A DNA stretch of 64,000 bases from Camellia lanceoleosa (Eukaryota; Streptophyta; Magnoliopsida; Ericales; Theaceae): assembly GCA_025200525.1 (NCBI GenBank), contig CM045758.1, positions 169,770,101 to 169,834,100 on the forward strand. The letters run 5' to 3'. The position numbers and the translations under genes were made by a program. Below the pieces are notes generated by a model. The model saw nothing but the letters and a program-made list of their open reading frames with translations. It was not told the DNA's origin and made no database searches. Shown in pieces: positions 1 through 12,216 of the stretch (positions are counted from its first letter, which is position 1; each line of letters opens with the position of its first letter).

Positions 1-1938
1 AGGGGGAAGATACCCCAAACAGAGAATAGACCTTAATCAAACATGAAGATAATGTCAAAAAAAGACTTTTTTTCAGTTTAGGTTGAGGTCCAAAAAAGCT
101 AAAAAATAAGGCTAATGTATCATGCAAAATAAGTCCTAAAAGGGAGATTGAACAAACATGGAAGTAAAAGGCCTCAAACAGTAAAGAGTCCTTCAACAAA
201 GTTGAAGAGGGGTTCAAAAAAAGATACTTTACAGTTTATTACCAATCTCAAATATGCTCACAAGTAAGGCTAAAATATGATGCAAAAATAGCCCCAAAAG
301 AGAGATAGAGAGCAAGAGGTAGTAGCTGGACTCAAACAGCAAATATCCCTTTAACAAAGTTGAAGAGGGGCTCAAAATAAGGCACTTTAAAATTTGGCTC
401 GAAGCCCAGAAATGCCTACAAATAGGGCTAATATATCATGTAAGAAATAGCCCTAAAAGAGAGATAAAGGGAAAGGGGCAGCAGATGGCCTCAAACAGAA
501 AAAATTCTTTAATCAAACATGAAGATGAGCTCAAAATAAGACTGTTTCCAGTTCGGGTTGGAGCCCAAAAATGTAAGCAAAAGAGGGTAAGATATAGAAC
601 AAAATAGTGCCAAAATGGGGAGAATAGGAGCTCACCCTTGTAGCACAACTTTCCAGCAGCTTCTAGTCCAAGATTCTGAGCTTCTAATCTCTACAAATGG
701 CCTCCAAGTTGCTGGAATGGAGTGTGGAGGTGGTAGGCTATGAGGTGTAAGGTGAAATGGCCAAGAACCAAGGTGTTTGGAGGCTTGGATGAGGGAGATA
801 TAAGGTTGTATGTATAATGGTGCCTCAGCTGGTTTCTAACCCTTAGAAATGGAGGTGGGGTGCTGGTTATATAGAGGGAGAGGAGTGAAACAAAAGGGGG
901 GAAAACAAATTCAAATTTCCCCCCTAAAAGGCGAACCCTCAGGCGGGGTGCAGTACAAAACAGTACGCAGCTAGAATGCACCAAGAGAGAGAAGTTTGGC
1001 CGGCTAGGTTCAAGAGGTTCAGGTGGCCGGCCACCTCCTGCCGACCGACAGTGCAAAAGGTCCAAGAAAAATTAGTGGCCGGCCACCCCAAAAAGGTGGC
1101 CTCCCATGTGTGTACAACACAGCTGTATGGTCAAAACCCAAAAAATGTAACCCAGGAGAGATAAAAACTAGCTTTTTAGTGGGGTTCAAAAGGGTCAAGA
1201 ACAATTGATGGCCGGCCTATCCATATTGGTGGCCTCCCAGGTGTGTATAACACAATAGTGTGGTGGAAAGTCAGAAAAAGTGGCCCGGGAATGGAAAAAG
1301 TCAGCTTTCTAGTGAAGAAAACGGGCAATGAAGAGCGATGAAGGAATAAAGCTGGTCTTCAGAACAATTGCTGGCCTCCCACCCTTCTACAACCTCTCTA
1401 ACAATGAAAATAAGGTCTCCGCCAAAAATGAACCCAAACCAATGCAAAACGAAGGTTCGGGGGCCAAAACGTGCGGCCCGGAGGCCCGAAAACTAACTAT
1501 TAAGCACCAGAGGTGGCGTTTGACCACGAAGCTGGTCTCTCGAGCCACAGTGTCCCTCGAAAGGGAGGAAATAAGGTGTGTGCCAAAAACCAGGGCAAAC
1601 AGAGGTGGTTAAGCGATCCCGAACCGAGGCACACGGCCGATGGCTCTGAAAACCAAGAACCGGGCTCCAAACGGGAAAAATGGCCTACAACCACGAAACG
1701 TAGCCTACGGCCACTGAGAGATGGTCTACGAGACCTCTCTCTCCCTTCGGGAAGAGAAAACGGAGAAAACGGGACCCGATTCGCAAACCGAGGCAAAGCA
1801 CAAAAGAGCCCCGAAGTCTAGAGGCAAGGTTCGCGGCCGAGATTCCACAACTTCAGAACGAGCACAATATGCAACATCACCGAGCGCTCAGTTGGTGACG
1901 TCTGAGTCTCAAGGTCGGTCAAAAAGGAGGTCTCTACA
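1..1938 (-). mobile_element. Partial LTR of a Tat/Ogre-like element (L1), cut by the window edge
   Basis: Read on the minus strand this begins TGTAGAGACCTCC at 1938 and follows the same order of motifs as the LTRs ending at 5830, 17870 and 60429 and starting at 47127: GACCGACC, the GACGTC hairpin, blocks rich in GGCCGGCC, then a TATA box about 1.07 kb in. It is closer to solo LTR E than to LTR A. At 1939 the sequence changes abruptly to DNA matching 14005 onward inside LTR A. The simplest reading is an element inserted into A's 3' LTR, with catgt (1939-1943) as the expected target duplication. The rest of L1 and the missing ~880 bases of A's LTR would lie left of the window. Confidence 0.8.
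867..874 (-). promoter_or_regulatory. TATA box of LTR L1
   Basis: On the minus strand the sequence reads CCCTCTATATAACC about 1.07 kb from the LTR start, the same position as the TATA boxes of LTRs A, B and E. It would mark the U3/R border of the element's promoter. Confidence 0.55.
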
Positions 1939-4900
1939 CATGTGAAATGCTACAACTAACAAGTATTCAACTTATGATTGAAATACAATGCAGTTAGTAT
2001 GATGCGCCGAGCCCGGTGCAGGCAAGACAAATGAATGGATGCAAACATGCGAGCATAAGTATGCTAATCGAAACATGCCCTAATCTAACCATCATAAGCT
2101 AGTAAATAAAAGGGAGAAAGACATGGGGTTGGAAGATATACATCACACGCACGCACACTAATTACAACATTACCCTCCTCGGAGGGTCCGAATAAATAAT
2201 TACAGTCCAAATAAACAATTAAATATTACAAAACCCTAATTAATTAACAAATTAACTAGGAAAGCAAAATAAACTAATATGCAAATCCATGGACCACCTC
2301 AGCTCTGTTCCGAATGATGAAAGACGCATGCATGCTCGAGCTGTCTCGTCGGGAAATTCCTCGCGATGCCCCGACTTGCTTCTGTTTGCAATTAATCCCG
2401 GAATGCTGTGCAAAGCTCTAGAAGGCTGCTGATTTCTGATTTGCTGCAACAGAAAGCAAGAAAGGGGCATGGCAAAGTATTTTCACATATGTATGCACAC
2501 CTCGATCCTCGTGCCACCAATCACGCATCTCGATGCATGATGGCCGAGGAATTGAATTACACGACTCGATGTGAAATGAATGCACATGTAAACACAACAA
2601 GGCCTAGACTCCATCATGGTTAATCCGGAGTGTCGGTGACCGGGAATTGAGACACGTTCCGTCACTTGGAGTACAAAACGTCTGTCATTTCCCATGCTTG
2701 GGCTAACCCCTATCCCAAACACAATGCAAATGAGATGGCATACACAATGTGACTAACATGCAACCTAGCATATGTAATGCCATGGACTAAAATGGCATAC
2801 ACAATGAACGTAGCATAACATGTCATACACAATGCTCTAAAATATAACCTAGCATACACAATGCTATGGACTAAAATGGCATACACAATGCAAGATGGAC
2901 TTACACCAATATGAGTGGACCTCAGCCACACTCACATCAGTGGCCATATGATGAAAATGAGACAACCGAAATACATGCAAACATGCACGGATGTAAAGGA
3001 CGGATCCTAAGACATAACATGCAACTCTAACTAAGCATGGAAAAGGATAAAACATGGCATAGAATGGGACATGATACAGCTCTGAAATGGCATAAAAGAT
3101 GGTCCCGAAACATGCAAGTATGTCACACAATGCATGCTAGGGGGCCCGAGTACCGAAACTAGTGAAGTACGTTACACTGGAGGTACCCAAAGCGATGCAC
3201 AAATGGAAAAACCAACCCCAAACAGACTCTAGGCAGGTCTGAAACAATGGGAAAATGGCCTAAAATGATGGCTCAACATGCAAGAAAATGGAGCTCATTC
3301 AATGGCCCGAAAACAAGGCATTCATGGACAACTCTCAAGCACACTTAAGGAGTATAAAACATGGCAATATGGCATTGATACAAGCTCTGAAATATGATGT
3401 ATAATGGATCCAAAACATGAACACACCTCAGTATATGCATAGAATGAACCTCAAAACTCAAAGTTAAGCATGGGTATTGAACTAAAAGCATGCAAAACCA
3501 ACATCATTCAACCATGAGACCCAAAAACAAAGTTAGGGAAGTCCAAAATAAACACAATATCAGTTTAAGGCATGGCCAAAAGGTGTTAAAATCAAGGGTC
3601 AACAAAGCATGCAAAGAAAGTTAGTGAACCATGAGTTACACTACAACTATATGGAGCATATGAAGGCTCACCAAACTAGACAAAAACAAAAGTATTCCAT
3701 GCCAAAATATGTCCAAATAACCACTGAAACTCAGTCAATGCATGCAAGAATGATGGGCTCCTTTGAAAGGCCAACAAGGGGGTTGTTCTACACATGCATG
3801 ATGGACACACACAATGGCAAAATCACCTCTGGAAAGAGGTTCTGAGGGTCCTAAAACCCACTAAAAAGAGCCTGAAATGGGTCTAGGAAACATGCAAATA
3901 AAGGCCCCTTTGAAAGGCCTTGAATGGGATTGCTTTACACATGCATCAAAGACACAAAATATGGCCAAAAGGGCTCTGGACAAAGTCAAGGTAGACCTTG
4001 AAACTCACAAATAATGGCTTGAAACAAGACTTCTGAACATGAAAAATGGAGCTCCTTTGGAAGGCCAACAAAGCTAGTAAAGAGAACAGGGGGTGAGAGG
4101 GTTATCCCTCTCTGATTTTAGGGCTCAACAACACATCTAAACCACTAAAAATCCACTGGATTTCAGTGGCTAAAAGGCCAAACCAAGGCCAATGCAAATG
4201 CTCAAATGCATAGCTCAAAGCATGAGGAAATTAAGCATGAAAGGGGGTAGATGACCCCAAAAAGAAAAGAGTCCTTAAACAAACATGTTTAGAAGATCAA
4301 AAAAAGACTTTTTCCAGTTTATGTTGAAACCCAAAAATGCTTGCAAATTAGGCTAAGTTATGAAGCAAGATAATGCAAAAATGAGGGAAATGATGACTTA
4401 CCCTTGTAGCACAGCAATGCAGCAAGTTCTGGACCAAGAAGGTGAGCCTTCAACCTCTAAAAAACAGCTCCAAGGTGATTGAATGGATGGTGGAGGTGGT
4501 AGGCTATGAGGTGTAGTGTAAATGGCCAAGAATATTATGGTTTAGAGCTTGAAGAAGAGAGCTATGGAGGGTGGGGTGTATCTATCTCAGCCAAATGTTT
4601 CTAACCCTTGCAAATGAAGAGGGAAAGTTTGTTTTGTAGAGAAAGAGGGCCAAGGCTTCTTAGAGAAGCCTCAAGTAAAAAGACCAAGCTTCTAAAAGAA
4701 GCTAAGCAAAAAGGTGAAGTTTCTTGAGGAAGCTAGACCAAAAGGGTCAAGCTTCCTCAAGAAGCTTGACAAAAGAGTCGAGCTTCTCTTAGAAGCTAAG
4801 TAAAAGGGTTAAAACCTCCTTAAGAAAACAAACAAAATGGGTGAAATCTCGGAGAGTGGGTCAAATGCTACACAGCTGGCACAGCTGTATGCAACTCAAG

Positions 4901-5830
4901 AAGGCCAAAAAGCAGAAAGTAGGCCGACCAGTTTAAGTGGTCAGCTGACCACTTGCCCTGGTCAGCCGACCAGGGTTCAAAAAGGTCAATGTGAAATGCT
5001 GGTCGGCCATACTAGAAAGGTGGCCTCCCAGATGAGTACAACACAGTTGTATGGTGGGAGATCAGAAATTGTAACCCAGGAGAAAGGAAAACCAGCTTTC
5101 TAGCAAGGTTCAAAAGGGTCAGGAAGAAAAGCTGGTCGGCCTATCCATATTGGTGGCCTCCCAGATGAGTACAACACAATGGTGGTATGAGACACCCAAA
5201 ATTGTGGCTCAAAAGTGAGGAAGACCACCTACTTGTCAAGAAAAAGGGCTGGAGGAGAGAGAAATGGTCTCCAAAAGAATTGCTGGTCTCCCACCCCCGT
5301 ACCACCTTCCTAACAATGAAACTAGGGTCCATACCAAAAATGAACCCAAACTGATGCAAAACGAAGGTTCGGGGGCCAAAACGCGCAGTCTGGGGCCTCG
5401 AAACAGGCTGTTAGGCACCGAAAGTGGCGTATGACCACAAAGGTGGTCTCCCAGGCCACAGTGTTCCTCTAGGGAGAGGAAACAAGGTGTGTGCCAAAAA
5501 TCGGAGCAAACGGAGGTAGTTAAGCGGTCCCAAACCAGGGCATACGGCCGACGGCTCCGAAAGCGAAAAAAGTGGCCTACGACCACGAAACGTAGCCTAC
5601 GGCCACTGAGAGACGGTCTATGAGACCTCTCCCTCCCTTCGAGAAAAGAAAACAGAGAAAACAGGACCTGGTTCACAAACCGAGGCAAAGCACAAAATAG
5701 TCCCGAAGTCCGGAGGCAAGGCTCTCAGTCGAGACTCCATAACCTCAAAACGAGCACAATATGCATCATCACCGAGCGCTCAGTCGGTGACGTCTGAGTC
5801 TTAAGGTCGGTCAAAAATGGGATGTCTACA
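1939..5830 (-). repeat. 3' LTR of element A, truncated at its far end
   Basis: Matches 14005-17870 of the other LTR nearly base for base over most of its length and ends, like it, in TGTCTACA. About 880 bases corresponding to 13125-14004 are missing because L1 interrupts here. Differences from its partner include an extra ~70-base copy of an aagctt-containing repeat around 4700-4790, a changed TATA region (gttttgtagag near 4640 against gttttatagag in the partner) and a divergent patch at about 5520-5620. Short direct repeats of catacacaatg lie at 2740-2890. Confidence 0.88.
5769..5790 (-). promoter_or_regulatory. Conserved LTR-terminal hairpin with GACGTC motif
   Basis: TCACCGA and TCGGTGA form a 7-base stem around GCGCTCAG, followed by GACGTC. 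Equivalents lie at 1877-1898, 17809-17830 and 60365-60386 and, weaker, near 47163-47190. TGACG is the half-site of TGA-type bZIP factors, so a U3 enhancer role is possible; the function is inferred. Confidence 0.4.
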
Positions 5831-5846
5831 GTTGCCCCTCTTTGAC
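5831..5846 (-). other. Polypurine tract of element A
   Basis: On the minus strand GTCAAAGAGGGGCAAC directly precedes the 3' LTR start TGTAGACATCCC. A purine-rich run immediately 5' of the 3' LTR is where plus-strand DNA synthesis is primed. It fixes the element's orientation. Confidence 0.8.
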
Positions 5847-6210
5847 AGTACTCGGAAGTCATAAGTGACGGGAGTGAATGTCAAAACCCAGAGATGACCC
5901 ATTTTTGACAAGGCCGAAGACTTAGACAAACATGCAAGATAAAAGAGATGCGCCCGCAGGCGTGCCCGTAGGCGGGGGGCAAAATGCCAAATGATATGCA
6001 CCAAGTCAAACGTAACTTATGATCATGCAAAGTAGCAAGCTGTAATGAAGCAAATATTCGCAATAGATGCAACAGTTCTAAGCGAGAATGTAAGGTGAAA
6101 CTACATTTCGTGCAGTAAGGATCATGTAAATAAAGCTGTAATGAAGCAAATATTCACAATAAATGCGACAGTTTTAAGCAAGAAGGCAAATCAAACTATA
6201 TTTCATGCAA

Positions 6211-7140
6211 TTATGATGTAAGAAGATTATGCAATCTTAGCGAGCATGTGCGATAAATACACAAAAGTGAAGAGAGTGTGATGGATACACTATATGAATA
6301 AAGTGTGATACATATATAAAGCGAAACGAGTGTGATGGATACACTAAGCAAATACGTAATAGATACACAAAGTGAGCATGTGTGATGGATACACAAAGTA
6401 AACATGTGATAGATACACAAAGTGAGCATAGTGTGATAGATGCACAAAGCGAAGCGAGTGTAATGGATACACTATATGAAGCAAAGTGTGATAGACACTA
6501 AAAGTGAACACAAAGTGTGATAGATGCACTATGGGAAGCAAAGTATGATAGATACACAAAAAGTGAACACAAAGTGTGATAGATGCACTAAGTGAACAGA
6601 GTGTGATTGATACACTAAAAGCGAACACAAAGTGTGAAAGATGCACTAAGTGAACAAAGTGTGATTGATACACTACAAGCGAACACAAAGTGTGATAGAT
6701 GCACTAAGTGAACAGAGTGTGATTGATACACTGAAAGTGAACACAAAGTGTGATAGATGCACTATGTGAACAAAGTGTGATTGATACACTAAGCGAACAC
6801 AAAGTGTGATAGATGCACTAAGTGAGCAGTGTGATTGATACACTGAAGATGAACACAAAATGTGATAGATGCACTAAGTGAACAGAGTGTGATTGATACA
6901 CTGAAGGTGAACACAAAATGTGATAGATGCACTATGTGAACAAAGTGTGATTGATACACTAAAAATGAACACAAAGTGTGATAGATGCACTAAGTGAACA
7001 AAGTGTGATTGATACACTGAAGGTGAACACAAAGTGTGATAGATGCACTATGTGAACAAAGTGTGATTGATACACTAAATAAATGAAGTGTGATTGATAC
7101 ACTAACTGAATGAAGTGTGATTGATACACTAAATAAATGA
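6211..7140. repeat. 58-bp minisatellite in element A
   Basis: Units of about 58 bases, each made of two ~29-base halves (one with gtgtgatagatgcacta, one with gtgtgattgatacacta), run head to tail with gaacaaag-type linkers. Homology to element B's internal region is clear on both sides of the array (5831-6120 with 60430-60720; 7140-7200 with 60785-60840), so the array expanded at this site within the family. It gives long minus-strand open frames of repeated His/Ser/Leu-rich peptide, which I treat as by-products. Confidence 0.85.
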
Positions 7141-10100
7141 TCTCAAACGGAACTTCTTTGAATGAACCGTACATACAATATCGTGCATGAATGAGAAAGA
7201 AACTTGAGAGGTACAATGCAATATAATGCCTGATGTTTAAGGAACGCAATAAACAAGCATAACGGCGCTTTAGAAAGCACCTCATGGGGTGAGTGGCAAT
7301 GAACCGCTCTACTCTGATGGGGATCTCCCCTCGTGCTCTTCGAACACTTACCTTCAACTTGCAGTACAAAGGCTCTGAAATGCTGACAAGGGTTCTTCAC
7401 GTAGAATACTTTGGATGCTACCTTTCTTCCTGATCATATTCACAACTTTCCCTATTCTCCAACGGGGTGACAGACTAGGTTGGTTTAGTATCCAAAATTG
7501 AGGTGCATACACGCTATCTCAACCTATGGGGCTTCCATACAGATTTCAAGCCGAGGACACGCCTCTGGGTATTTAAACCAGACTTTAGTCTCGGAAATCC
7601 CGAACCTTTGCGTTCTAGACAACAACCATTTGAACTCTAGTTTCCACCGTCGCAGTTGGTCTCCTAGGAACTCATTGTGAACACAGCCAAGATGCCTCTG
7701 GCAGGGAATGGTACTCAGGGAGAGCACTTTTGATCACCATTCTAGCTTGAAGCAAACTTGATCTTGAGCTTGAGGTAGAGGCACACTCATACTTCGAAAC
7801 ATTGGCAAGACCTGAAGAGGTACACACAGAATGCAATCTCGGAACTTACTAAAGTTGAAACAAACTCAGATACCCGACATTTTCCCTTTTTTCTTTTGCT
7901 TTGCAGTCTGGAACCTATATAGCTTCAGATAAGTCCTGGTTTTACTGTTCTCACGTGACTGAAATTTGAACCCTCTGATTTATGAAAGAATAGATCCTGT
8001 TTTGCACAAATGTAGAGAATGGCACAGCACTCGGAGTGCAAAACAATTTTATTTTTGAAATTAAGGGATGAGTTCTTGACCGGAGTATTGAGCCTACGAC
8101 TGAACACAGCGCACTACGACTCAACAACGGAAAACAAAAGGTAAACAACCTAAACACATCGAGTAACACTTGAAACGACTCGAAACAAGAATCGAGATAA
8201 AACAAAAAGACACGACACTTAGACGTGCACAGGGAGCCTGTTTCTCTGGGTATTATTTCCCACCCTTTCTCATTCGTGATTCTCACATCACTCGGCCCTC
8301 AAGCTCTGTTTTTCTGAAAAAGCCCTTTTCCTCACTTTTTCCCTCAGCGCACATCTCTCTATTCTTCAATCTCTCATTTTTTATCCCCCCTAGGTGGTTG
8401 ATGGATAAACAAGAAGTTGCGGGCTCTTGCCCCTAGCATTCTGCTAGATTCTCTTTCTTCTGCTCACAACAGTGAACTTCCCCCACAGAGGGGTTGTGAT
8501 GCGGCGGGATATGCAGCAAATCTGCAATTGACATTGGTTGACGATGCTCTACTGGGGAGTTTGGACGTGATTAGATCAGTCCAGATGAGGGAATGGAATA
8601 TCCTGCCCCATTCCAATTCGTGCTTCACACTTGGCTTGATACCTCGTTGCTTGGAGGATATGAGAGCTTTCAACCCTTTTCTGTTAGCTTCCGCTGTGCC
8701 CTTCTTGGCGAATAGGGTGCCCTTTCCGACAAGTATGGTGCCCTTTCTGGCAAATGCATTGACAACGAGGGAAAGACAGGAAGCCTGACTCAACTGTGCC
8801 CCTAGTTCATTATTTTAACCATTTTTTTTGTTTTTGGCTTCTACTTAAAACAATTTTAACCAAAATGAAAGTTAGATTAACGCGCTTGTTCGATTTTCTG
8901 GTTTGAAATCATGCGAGTTAGATTATGAGCACTGAAAATTTCATTTTTTTGGGTCCAAGAAATGGTCGATTTGGAAAAAGTAGAATAATTTTAGAGAATT
9001 AGTCAACCTCATTAAAAATTCTCAAAAACTATTTTTGCAAATGGCCATTGCTCGTCGATAAAATTTACTCTTGAGATGCAAAACATCGGATCAAAATAAA
9101 TGGAAAATTGCCCTTATGCGAATGGCACTACATAGCAGCGGAAAGTTGCCCCTAGTCTGAATAACACCATGACATTGTATAGCGGAAAGTTGCCTTGTTT
9201 GAATAGCACATGGCGCATTATGTCGATCTTGAGTGATGATCACAACCGAACTCTCGGATATAGAGAGACAAAGATGACCAAAACCATCACATGGACACAA
9301 TCGAATTTGAAGTGTTTTACGACTGGACTTCAGAATGAAGTTGCTTACGTATCCTAAAGATGGGAATCAAGCCTTATGTAGTTCGAGGTTAAGGTACACT
9401 CGGGTATTAAACTCTCCTTTTGCGCCCTAACTTTTGCCAAGGCCGCCCTTCCGGGTTTTCAACCTTGCGAGCTCTATTTTTCCTTTCTTTTCATTTCTTT
9501 TTTTGATTTTCTTTTTTGTTCTTTTCTTCTTTTCTTGCTTTAACTTTTGCCTGGGCCGCCCTTTCGGGTTTTCGGCCCAGCGAGCCTCTCAAGGGTAAAA
9601 GTGTAGCTTTGTCCAGGTTGATTGGTTTGAGATCTCGAATCCATCTGAATCTAGGAGAACGGCTGCTGTTCGCTGACGATGCAGGAGTCCATCCCATGGG
9701 GGCTGAATTTGCCCCTAGTGTTGTGGATAGGAACTCAGTTATTCTTCAGCAATGCTTTCTTCTTTCTTCCCTTCTGGGATTTGGCATTCTTGCCAGTCTT
9801 TATCTTTAACTCTTCGAGCACATCTGACATTTTTTGTTCCTAGTACGAGGGCTGCTTTTGATCTAGCTTCGCAAGGTTCCTTTGATCATATCTGATAATC
9901 TCACCCCTAGTTCATGGGCTGCTTTTGATCCGGCCACACGGGCCTCACATTATGGTTGACCGTTGAACATTCTGAATCTAAGTTCAAGGTTCGAAAGCAG
10001 AGGGGTCGAGTCTCAAGGTAGAGAGTGATCCTAGGTTGCACAATCTCAAGAGCGATTTCACACAGGTCTTCGCAGGACCGCGCAAAACATTTTTTGAAAT

Positions 10101-10807
10101 TTTTTTAAGAAAATGACAAATCGCTCACACTAAAGACAATGTAGAACCAATCTGGATCAAGCCAGGATCCTTCCCAGTACTCACACTAACAAGCATGATC
10201 TCATTCGTTAAGGGCTTAGCATGCCTCTCTTTCTCTCAGTTGATCAAATTTTTTACAAATCCTAAGGAATTCCTTCCTCTTTGTTTTCACCGCAGTGTTC
10301 AAAAAAAGTTTTTGAAAAACTTAGGTCGATGTAATGATTTCAAGGCACAAAAGAGCAGGTGAAATGCACTACCGTTTCATTCAAGTTTGCTGGCACAACA
10401 GGCTCAAAGTAGAAACAAGCACAAAAGCATGAAAACCACAGCTATTTCAATTAGATCTTTTGGTGTAACTGGCTTCCCGGCAAAAACAAACTCAAAAGAA
10501 AACGAAAAGACAAACACAAAACAAGCAAGTGATATCTAAGGTAACACCTCCGAAATCACCCGATTCCAACGCAATAAGACTGACTCGATACAACAAGATA
10601 GACCCCAAACAAAAAGACTGACTCAAAACAAAGAGACTGACTCAAAACAACACAAAACTGACTCAACACCCAAGTCAGAAACTACAAAAACCCAGCATTC
10701 ACAAATGCTCAAAACAGTGCATGCCACACGCCACATCTGAAGCAAACTGAGCACCACCCGCAGGTGGTCCAACCCCCGATCACATAGTCACCTTATCCCC
10801 CGTAAAT
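7141..10807. other. Non-coding internal region of element A
   Basis: No recognisable protein on either strand and no trace of pol, although this is where pol should lie on the minus strand. The short open frames (for example 8417-8788) match nothing I know. The stretch contains five or so copies of a cccctag-type motif (8437, 8798, 9148, 9708, 9901), a duplicated hairpin at 9430-9585, and a partly duplicated block around 9830-9960. Confidence 0.6.
9430..9585 (-). other. Tandem pair of GNRA-tetraloop hairpins
   Basis: Two ~110-base-spaced copies of a gccgccctt.cgggttttc motif. On the element's sense (minus) strand the second copy (9551-9580) folds as CTGGGCCG-AAAA-CCC-GAAA-GGG-CGGCCCAG. The first (about 9437-9466) folds as CAAGG...CCC-GGAA-GGG...CCTTG. 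Both loops fit GNRA, and the outer stems differ in sequence but stay paired. This suggests a selected RNA structure, though two copies are little evidence. Confidence 0.45.
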
Positions 10808-12216
10808 TCATTGATCAAGTGCCGATAGACTTTGCAACATTGGTGCCACGATGACCCTGTTGTCAAACAGATCCTGTACATCATGGTGTAGACAAAAGCA
10901 ACTATCAGTGTCATGACCGGTTTGTTGATGGTAGGCACAGTACTTAGTCTGGTCATGCTTTGGAGGGAGAGGATCGGGTAGACGCCGTTGTTCCAACAGT
11001 TTCAGATATCCTTTCCGGAGTAAGGTCTCTAGAGCCTTTGACAAAGGCATATAAAATAGGGTAAAAACCCTCTTAACTCAAGGTGGATATTTGGTTTTTT
11101 GCGAGCTACTTCCGGATGCACCGGTGAATGGGGTAGCTGTTTTTGATGTGGTGATGGTGACCATGCCCACTTCAGAAGATCTTGCAGCTGCATCACCACT
11201 GGTGGTCGCATTCGAACTGTGGAAAAACGCCCTCCTAGGCTGCTCCTTCTCCTGGTCAATAAGGCCCTGCCTCATAGCATCCTCGATTTGCACCCCCATC
11301 TCGTGTAAATCTGAAAAGGTGGGGAAGGGGAGAACAATCATTTTCTGCATAAGCTTGGGCTGGAGATTGTGCACAATCATCCGCATCTGATCTTTATCCG
11401 TCGGCTTTATGATCATCATTGAGGCCTTGGCCCTCCAGCGGGTTACGAATTCAGAGAAACTCTCCTTAAGCTCCTGCCTTGTTGTCTCGAGATCACGGGT
11501 CGTAATCTCGATTTACGTGTTATAGGAGTACTGTGTAATGAAAGCCTCGACCATCACATCCCAGTTCCGCTTGACATCGTCTTCCAACTTTGCGTACTAG
11601 ATGGCCGCCACACCCGACAAGGTCTAGCCAAATAATGAAAGCTTCTGTAGTCTGGTGAGGCCCATCGGCCTTAATATATCTGAAAACAAACGTAAATGCA
11701 CCATGGGATCCCCGAACCCGTCAAAGCGGTCAATTTGTGGCATCTTGAACCGATCTGGCAGCGTCACAGCCGCATCGGTATACCCATCATTGATGTCTGG
11801 GATAGACTTCACACCCTGAGATTTCTTAAACAGCTTTTCAAGCTTGCTCACTTTTAATGCCATGGGGTCCACCTCGAATTCAAAGGGAGAATCCGGTTGA
11901 TTGATAGAAGTGGGTACCTTGGATAGTTGAGGTAGAATCGGGGGTGGAGCCGGCCCTGTTGGGATGTCTGTATCCTCCTAGATATTCTGGACATTCGCCG
12001 TCTCCCCGGGTATTGGATCTCTTATGGAGGAGGAGCATGGTGTGAAGCTGATGCTCTGGCTTGCTGCTGGAGTCTGGTGATTAGCTCTGCTTGCTGGGCC
12101 ATGACCTCAGCCTGTTGTTTGGAAAATTCCGCTTGGCGGACAGCGTCCTACTGCATGATTTTCATACTTTCTTGGAGTTGGAGCACCATCTCCTCCATCC
12201 TTGCCATACTGCCCTG
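10808..12216 (-). pseudogene. gag: Degenerate gag of element A
   Basis: Minus-strand capsid/nucleocapsid gene of a Tat-type Ty3/gypsy element. Reading 5' to 3': a Gln/Glu-rich coiled-coil segment (12198 to about 12030), a LPDRFKMPQIDRFDG segment (around 11770), the gag core with QELKESFSEFVTRWRAKA (around 11440), a MPLSKALETL segment (11050) and a zinc-knuckle-like CAYHQQTGHDTDSCF motif (around 10940). From 11872 to 10808 the pieces are in one frame with stops between them: at least two replace Trp-like positions near 11590-11630, one lies near 11520 and one near 11075. A further frame change lies upstream of 11872. The product cannot be made. Family assignment comes from gag of plant Tat elements; boundaries are approximate. 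Confidence 0.82.

Noticed and set aside
6211..7140. CRISPR-like array (repeats with regular spacing)
   Set aside because: Spacers are themselves repeated and the setting is a plant retrotransposon; it is a minisatellite.
6344..7369. Long minus-strand open frames of repeated Ser/His/Leu-rich peptide
   Set aside because: They coincide exactly with the 58-bp minisatellite; no start context or homology supports translation.
8417..8788. 123-codon plus-strand frame as a possible antisense gene in element A
   Set aside because: No resemblance to GTD or PMD and no motif; likely chance.
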